Shown here in pieces: positions 58,743 through 64,000 of a stretch of 64,000 nucleotides of DNA (positions are counted from its first letter, which is position 1; each line of letters starts with the position of its first letter). Below the pieces are notes generated by a model. It saw only the letters and a program-made list of their open reading frames with translations, searched no databases and was not told the DNA's origin. The translations under genes and the position numbers were made by a program. The stretch comes from Moesziomyces globuligerus. Taxonomy: Eukaryota; Basidiomycota; Ustilaginomycetes; Ustilaginales; Ustilaginaceae. The stretch spans positions 310,001-374,000 of the forward strand of contig JARVLF010000023.1 of NCBI GenBank assembly GCA_030849465.1, given 5' to 3'.

Positions 58743-59228
58743 ATGATGCTTCTTTCCAACATCTCTTTCGCGCTGTCTTGCATCATGGCGGCTGCGGCTG
58801 CCGGTGCCGATAAGCCAGGTATGTCCGTCCTTTCAGCCCTAGCCGCTAAGCATGGGTGGATCTGGGACGGCGAAACGTACCCGAAGCCAAACCCTCCACT
58901 GATCCCGAACCACGGTACTACTGCGGAGGATGTTGCTAGGTGTTTGGAAGGATCGGGGCGCTACCATCTGGGCATGGACGAGAGCAGTCTGCTGCTGCAA
59001 TTCAGCGACGAAGCCCAGCACACCACCCTCAACAATTGTCTCATTCTGCTTGGGGTCAACGATCGAATCTTTTACCAATACGCTCCCGAACTTCTGGAGG
59101 CGTCTGATCGACCCAGCGGCGGCGTAGTCATTGGCCCCAGCGTTGATCCGAAGGCGCCGATCCCGCCTACGTGCTCCCAAGAAGATTTTCAATCTGGGTC
59201 TCCGGAGACCAATTCAACCAAACAGTGA
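58743..59228 (+). CDS. small secreted protein, candidate effector, function unknown
   Basis: 161 residues from the first of two adjacent ATGs. Residues 1-20 or so (MMLLSNISFALSCIMAAAAA) form a clear signal peptide. The mature part begins near GADKPGMSVLSALAAKHGW and has three Cys, an aromatic/proline segment (WIWDGETYPKPNPPLIP), a likely helical middle and a Ser/Pro/Gln tail. I recognise no family. A TATA box sits 70 bp upstream. Small, orphan, signal-peptide proteins with tight promoters are the usual form of plant-interaction effectors in smuts, but this one is not in a visible cluster of paralogues. The gene could also have a 3' exon that I cannot define. Confidence 0.7.
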   Translation: MMLLSNISFALSCIMAAAAAGADKPGMSVLSALAAKHGWIWDGETYPKPNPPLIPNHGTTAEDVARCLEGSGRYHLGMDESSLLLQFSDEAQHTTLNNCLILLGVNDRIFYQYAPELLEASDRPSGGVVIGPSVDPKAPIPPTCSQEDFQSGSPETNSTKQ

Positions 59229-60023
59229 CCAAGGCTGAGACTGAATGTGGGTTCCGAGCGACTCAGTCTTCATGCTCGTAGCGTACGCCTTCATTATCAC
59301 CAAGAACTGCGATATGGACACCTCTTTGCAGGGCCTCCCCTCCCCGGCCGCATTGACTGCATTGTCACGGAACGTGGCAGACCAGCTTGCAAGTCGGTGC
59401 GGGTCGAAACTTCCTGCAATGTCTACTTTGTACGCTTCTTTGTCCACCGTTCTTGCAGCATCACGAGCCTGGACCAATGCCTATCTCGAGCGCTTGACGA
59501 CAACTCCTCGTGCGCGGGTTGAAAAGAGGTGCGGCGACCGCAGGACTCATTCTTTCCGTTGGGTGTCCCGCCAGAACATGCCATGTGTCTAACACCGAAA
59601 TATCACCCCAATCAATTGCCATTGATGCCGCCAAGTCTACGTCAAGCCTCTGACACGTGCATGCTAAAGGTTGGCAGAGTACCACGCTGTCAGCGTATAG
59701 CGCACGCAGTACATCCAACCGCGACGTCACCCCTCTTCTGTGCGAGAATCGTGTCGGCACGCGCTGAGCGCCTGGGGGCTTTGCAGGCCAAGGACGAGGC
59801 CCAAATTGCCGAGCAGGATGCGTGGACCTTGACACGCTAAAGCCGTGGCTGACGTGCATGAACCTCGGACGCCCCACATCCGTCCGCCAAACTTCGAGTC
59901 ACCGTTTCGTGCCTTGCCGCCTTGTACGTTCCGTGGCAGTCATGCGACTCAGCCACATGCGAATCTCAATCCTTTAGACACACGCTCGTTCTCTGTGCAG
60001 GTAGCTCGAGGCCCCCAGATACC
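59229..60023. other. intergenic region before the methyltransferase gene
   Basis: About 0.8 kb. A 115-codon frame with ATG at 59245 begins 17 bases after the secreted-protein stop. It has one hydrophobic patch but no family resemblance or splice signal linking it to its neighbour, so I do not call it a gene. Confidence 0.5.
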
Positions 60024-61007
60024 ATGAGTGCTACCACTTCCGAACGTTTCTTCAAGCTCAGCGCCATCGAGGTGGCTGGGCAGCATCTCCAGCACGAATC
60101 GTCGCGCGGCAAGCCCGATGGCGTGCAGGTGGTGCAGTCCTCCCATCGTCTAGACATTATCTACGCGTGGCTTGTGGGCGCTGATCCCATCGCGACCGCC
60201 TCGGGCGGCCAGGAGGCGGAGGCTGACTTCTCCCTGCTCTCGGGTCGTGTCATGGATCTCGGATGCGGCCAGGGAGACCAGACTGGTGCCCTCGTCAGCG
60301 TCATTGCAAAGTCTCCACAGCGCTTCCTGTCGACAGATGCCGTGCGGTCTAGCATTGTCGGTGTGGATCCTGGCTCGCCCGATTATGGCTCACCCTTTAC
60401 GCTACAACAGGCCCAGGACCACCTTTCCCAAAATGCCACGCTGTCTCCCTATCTCTCGTTCGTCCTCGGTCAAACTGCTCCCGAGGTTCTCGAGTCGCAG
60501 CGCTTCGATACTGTGCTCCTCTCGCACAGCCTCTGGTATTTCCCTTCCGTCGATGTCATACGAGAGACCTTCCGGGCCATTCGGAATGCGGGCGTCAAGC
60601 GTCTTCTTATCGCCGAGTGGGCCATGTCCGCATCCCATCCCAACGCCCTTCCCCACCTCCTCTCAGTGCTTCTTCAAGCTCAATCTCCCCTTGACGGCGG
60701 CAATGTTCAAACGCCCTTAAGTCCAGATCAGATCCGAGCCGCGGCAGCTGATGCGGGCTGGAAGCTCGATCGCCAGCTCACTTTCGCTCCCAATCCCAAA
60801 CTTCAGGACGGAGGATGGGAGATCCACATGGCACGCGAGGCGGCTGATGCAACCAAGCAGCACCCGTGTCGTGCCGACGACAAGCTCACCCAGAAGCTCT
60901 TACAGTCGGTCCAGGCGACGCGCTTCGCCCTCGAACAAGCCGCTGCGAGAACCGCTCCGGATTTCAGGTCCATGGACGTCTGGACCGCCGTGCTCTCGCC
61001 TGCTTGA
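60024..61007 (+). CDS. class I SAM-dependent methyltransferase, substrate unknown
   Basis: 327 residues from the ATG at 60024 (MSATTSERFFKL). The SAM-binding motif I is VMDLGCGQGDQ (76-86). An acidic residue after the second strand lies in VGVDPGSPDYG, and post-motif LLSHSLWYFPSVDVIRETF (about 172-190) corresponds to motif III and its helix. The frame begins with conserved-looking ERFFKLSAIEVAGQHLQHE. This arrangement is common in fungal small-molecule methyltransferases of undefined substrate. No signal peptide or membrane segment. It converges on the pantothenate kinase gene with 220 bp between stop codons. No biosynthetic cluster surrounds it. Confidence 0.85.
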   Translation: MSATTSERFFKLSAIEVAGQHLQHESSRGKPDGVQVVQSSHRLDIIYAWLVGADPIATASGGQEAEADFSLLSGRVMDLGCGQGDQTGALVSVIAKSPQRFLSTDAVRSSIVGVDPGSPDYGSPFTLQQAQDHLSQNATLSPYLSFVLGQTAPEVLESQRFDTVLLSHSLWYFPSVDVIRETFRAIRNAGVKRLLIAEWAMSASHPNALPHLLSVLLQAQSPLDGGNVQTPLSPDQIRAAAADAGWKLDRQLTFAPNPKLQDGGWEIHMAREAADATKQHPCRADDKLTQKLLQSVQATRFALEQAAARTAPDFRSMDVWTAVLSPA

Positions 61008-61227
61008 AGCTCTTGCGCATTTACTCCCAAGCTCGTGCCAATCACATCGCGTTGCACTGCCTAAAGCGAACCCAAGCTTGGCGTGATTTGCAGCAAGCAA
61101 TGTGCTGAACAACCTCTCCCCTCCCTTTTACGAAGATCCTCTCTTCTCAACCGTGCACAGACCTGTTGGAAGTAAGATGCAAAGGCCAGATGTGGCTGAT
61201 TATGACTTTTGATTACGACGCGGTGAA

Positions 61228-63546
61228 TTAGCTGCTGGCTCTGTGCACTGCTTGTTGTGCCAACTGCTGCGCGTCCTGGTTTGCGAGGAGCGTGTCGAGC
61301 GACGAGAGCAGATGGTCGAGCTTGCCCTCGAGTCCGCCGACCACCTCCTCGGTCTGTTCAAGGTTGGCCAGTAGACTCAGGATCTCGTTGCGTTCCATCT
61401 GGGCCGCTGCTGGATCCGCGCCATCGCTCGAGGGTATCTTCAAGGAGTTGAGCGACGCCAGGATCTCTTGGAGCTGCGCCGCTTCATCCTTGGCCGAAAG
61501 CGAGGAATCGCTCTTGGCGTCTGCGCCATCTTCACCGCTCGTATGCGATGGCTCGGCATGGGACGCAGCTGCGCGCGATTGAGCTTGAGGCGGCTGCGAA
61601 AGGACGTCGTTGAGAAAGTCGAGATCGGACTTTTGCGAGGCCATCGGCGCTTGCCCGTGCGGATCCTCTTGCGTGGGCGTCTTGTTGTCGCCTGCGGCCT
61701 CAGCTTGCAAATGAGCCAGATGCGGGTTGGCGAGCACTGCGACCGGCTCTGGTGCCGATGGTTCGGGGAGGCCGTCTCCGTTGAGCACGGGCGGCTGCAT
61801 CGAAGCGGCCTGGATCTGCGCCCAGTCGAGGGGCTCGTCAGAGGAAGAAGCAGGCGAGATCGAGCGACCCAAGCCAGACGGGACCGAGGGCGTGGCTCTG
61901 CCTGGTGCGCCTGAGGCGCCATAGGAGGGCGCCATGGCCGCGGCCACGGCACGCGCGTTGGAAAGGGTCGATGCGGGATCCTGCGAGACGTGCTTGATCC
62001 AGGCGCCGATGGCGCCGAGGTAGCCTTCATGACGGAGGAAGAAGGCGCGCTTGGTGCCCTTGCTCCAGAAGCGGATGGCGTAGGAGAGTGTGCTGATGGT
62101 AGCCTGGTGGCCTCGGATGAAGCAGCCGCCAAAGTAGATGCGATCGAGGTTGTACTTTTCGGCGTTCATGTGGGCGATCTGACCGATGTTGTTCGAGATG
62201 GCATAGAGCAGAGACTTGCAGATGTCCTCGGATCGGAACTTTTTGCGGCGCTCCTCGGCGTTGCGAGGGGCGGAAGAGCTGGGATCCTTGCGGAAGACCT
62301 TGCCGAAGGAGGAAGCGATTGTGGAGCTCTTGAGACCGAGATGGTTGAGGCCGACTGAGCCATAGATGTCTCCTACGAGCATGTCGACGTTTGCATTGTC
62401 ACCCTGTTCGGAAAGCTCTAGCATCTCGTCGAAGCTGTCGGCGTCGGTGAGGAGGGAGAGGAGGCCCCAGAGGGTGCCTCCACCGAGCGAGGTGCCGGAG
62501 ACGCGTTCGAACTTGCCAAAGTCGTCGACCTTGATGATGGAGACACCGGAGCCGATGTTGACGAGCAGACAGGGAAGCTTGGGGGACGGATGTGAATCAA
62601 AGACGGGTGCGTAGAGGGGCGGATTAGGCGAAGGTCGAGGTAAGGGATGCTGGAGGGGCACGGAGGAGCGCAAGGCTTGCGCGTCTGCGCGCGCTTCCGG
62701 GTTTTGCGGGAGGGGAGAATGCAGGGCGGCGACGAGCTCGTCCGAGTACCAGAAGACTTCGTCTGGGATGAGGGTGATGAAGTTGAGACCGGTGATGAGG
62801 CAGCCCATCTCGTCCTCCTTGTGAACCTCGATACCGAGCTCTTGCTCGAAGAGATCGTACATGAGGTGAGCGCCGCCACCGGTTGCCATGAGCTTGACGC
62901 CCTTGCGCATGTCTTGTATGGATACGCCATTGACGGCTGCGGAGCGCTCGATGAGTTCGCGGAGGAAGTTGATGCAGTTTTCAATGTCGCCGGTCTCGAA
63001 CTTGATGAAATTGAGACGGCCGCCGGGCAATGCAGCTGGGAGTGATCGCCGCTTGAGAAGCGTGGAGTGGATGGCGGAGGCTGATGCGACCTGGGGAGAG
63101 CCGAGGATGGCGGTGGGGGTGAGGGTGCCAGAGGCGATGGGGTGGTCGCTCTGTGAAGGCGGAGTGCGGAAGCCGCTGGGAGCGCCGTTGGAAGAGGTCT
63201 GACGGGAGCGGAAGCTGTTGTTGCTCGTCTTTGGCGAGAGGGTGTCTGGCGTCGAGGCTGAAGGCGTGGAAAGCGGAAGCGGCGATGGGAAGGCGACAGG
63301 CGAGCCGACGGTGGGCGAAGAGGGTGCCGAATCTGTGGATCGCGAGCGAGTGAAGTAGACGACTTTGGCTAAGGAGCCGCCGACGTCGACGGCGATGTGG
63401 GAGACGGCTTCGATGTGGTTGGGCAGGTAGATGTCACGGCTGTCTCTTTGGTCGGGACTGGAAGCGCCATCCTCCATGATTTTGGCTCCTCGCGTGTCGA
63501 CGAAGATCTCGACCGGAGGAGCGGGGAAGGCCTGGTTGCTGTTCAT
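61228..63546 (-). CDS. CAB1: pantothenate kinase (type II, Fumble family) with long C-terminal extension
   Basis: 772 residues from the ATG at 63546. ATP-binding loop DVGGSLAK at 54-61, catalytic-region segments KLMATGGGAHLMYDLFEQELGIEV and LLVNIGSGVSIIKVDD, and GTSLGGGTLWGL near the pantothenate site mark a eukaryotic type II PanK, the first and rate-limiting step of coenzyme A synthesis. Two features are larger than usual: a Ser/Pro-rich insert at about 70-165 in the N-lobe, and a 220-residue C-terminal extension (about 550-772) with acidic and Gln-rich stretches and a final predicted coiled helix (EILSLLANLEQTEEVVGGLE). The core appears intact. Confidence 0.95.
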   Translation of the reverse strand: MNSNQAFPAPPVEIFVDTRGAKIMEDGASSPDQRDSRDIYLPNHIEAVSHIAVDVGGSLAKVVYFTRSRSTDSAPSSPTVGSPVAFPSPLPLSTPSASTPDTLSPKTSNNSFRSRQTSSNGAPSGFRTPPSQSDHPIASGTLTPTAILGSPQVASASAIHSTLLKRRSLPAALPGGRLNFIKFETGDIENCINFLRELIERSAAVNGVSIQDMRKGVKLMATGGGAHLMYDLFEQELGIEVHKEDEMGCLITGLNFITLIPDEVFWYSDELVAALHSPLPQNPEARADAQALRSSVPLQHPLPRPSPNPPLYAPVFDSHPSPKLPCLLVNIGSGVSIIKVDDFGKFERVSGTSLGGGTLWGLLSLLTDADSFDEMLELSEQGDNANVDMLVGDIYGSVGLNHLGLKSSTIASSFGKVFRKDPSSSAPRNAEERRKKFRSEDICKSLLYAISNNIGQIAHMNAEKYNLDRIYFGGCFIRGHQATISTLSYAIRFWSKGTKRAFFLRHEGYLGAIGAWIKHVSQDPASTLSNARAVAAAMAPSYGASGAPGRATPSVPSGLGRSISPASSSDEPLDWAQIQAASMQPPVLNGDGLPEPSAPEPVAVLANPHLAHLQAEAAGDNKTPTQEDPHGQAPMASQKSDLDFLNDVLSQPPQAQSRAAASHAEPSHTSGEDGADAKSDSSLSAKDEAAQLQEILASLNSLKIPSSDGADPAAAQMERNEILSLLANLEQTEEVVGGLEGKLDHLLSSLDTLLANQDAQQLAQQAVHRASS

Positions 63547-63911
63547 CGTTGTTCAGACCGAAGCAATGACGAGCAGAGGCAGACGTGCTGACGTCGGATG
63601 GCGATGTGCAGGGAGTGCTCGAAGCAGCCAGGCTGGAATCTGCAGGCGCAGGGCACGGTTGGCGAGGCGTGGCAGGGAGGAGCACGAGTGCCGCCAGAGC
63701 TTGCGTGACGGCCACGAGAGTTGGGCCACACCGACGACTAGACGCAGTGCTAGCGTGCGTATGTGTGATTGCGTCGGTCGGTGATTGCGAGGAGGCGTTG
63801 ACGGTGATGAGGGTCGAGACGAAGATTGCGGATGGTAGCCGGTTGCGGTGGAGCACCGGTCAACGGAGTGGGCCCGACCGGGAGCGTCAGTTAGCGGCGG
63901 TTGGCGCACCT

Positions 63912-63953
<42 letters not shown>

Positions 63954-64000
63954 TGCGCTTCACCGGCAGCTCCAATCAGAGGCACACGATTGAGACTTTT
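63547..64000. other. pantothenate kinase promoter region
   Basis: 454 bp at the window edge. It contains the AGC trinucleotide repeat. No gene start is visible before the end of the window. Confidence 0.55.
63915..63953 (+). repeat. (AGC)13 microsatellite upstream of pantothenate kinase
   Basis: Thirteen uninterrupted AGC units, CTG-type on the strand of the kinase gene, about 370-410 bp before its ATG. It could lie in the leader or promoter, or code poly-Gln or poly-Ser in an unseen neighbour. Confidence 0.9.

Noticed and set aside
59245..59592. 115-codon frame just after the small secreted-protein gene
   Set aside because: I tested whether an intron could join it to the upstream gene. No convincing donor, branch and acceptor set of the right length and phase was seen, and the sequence has no family likeness.
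63915..63953. AGC repeat read as coding poly-Gln or poly-Ser
   Set aside because: It lies upstream of the pantothenate kinase start with no supported frame across it, so it is recorded as a non-coding microsatellite.

Overview
The window looks like nuclear DNA of a basidiomycete smut fungus (Ustilaginales). It is GC-rich, and almost every gene is one long uninterrupted reading frame. The proteins are typical fungal ones: a kinesin-3 of the Ustilago Kin3 type, two Zn(II)2Cys6 transcription factors, a DUR3 urea transporter, an AKL-ending acyl-CoA oxidase and a type II pantothenate kinase. 5S rRNA and tRNA genes are dispersed as single genes. A complete RNAi-type RNA-dependent RNA polymerase argues against Ustilago maydis, which is known to have lost its RNAi machinery. 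It fits an RNAi-retaining relative of the Sporisorium or U. hordei kind. This species inference is mine and has not been checked against any database.

Layout. 1-16.2 kb, plus strand: the 3' part of a Mediator subunit 13 gene, a giant frame joining a mitochondrial pentatricopeptide-repeat protein to a complete NDUFAF5-type complex I assembly methyltransferase, and kinesin-3. 16.4-23.2 kb: a DUR3 transporter on the minus strand, then an intergenic stretch with an intron-containing tRNA-Ala(AGC) and a 5S rRNA gene, then a 637-residue secreted Ala/Pro/Ser-rich protein. 23.5-38.3 kb: an accessory island. Two Zn-cluster regulators flank a Crypton-type tyrosine-recombinase element (one intact copy with a spliced 883-residue recombinase, one broken mosaic copy in tandem) and an intron-containing tRNA-Phe(GAA). 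38.7-63.5 kb: a dense block with a MINDY deubiquitinase ending in a CaaX box, the RdRP, cyclophilin-40, RQC1/TCF25, SCO1, EAF7/MRGBP, acyl-CoA oxidase, a small TATA-driven secreted protein, an SAM methyltransferase and pantothenate kinase.

Most genes are unrelated housekeeping neighbours with no operon logic. Two, SCO1 and the PPR-NDUFAF5 frame, concern assembly of respiratory complexes. RQC1 and SCO1 share a 409-bp divergent promoter. The points most worth following up are the PPR-NDUFAF5 fusion with its internal presequence-like segment, the intact Crypton with its converted partner, the RdRP, and the two orphan secreted proteins. I did not find an obvious multi-gene system that is wholly new.
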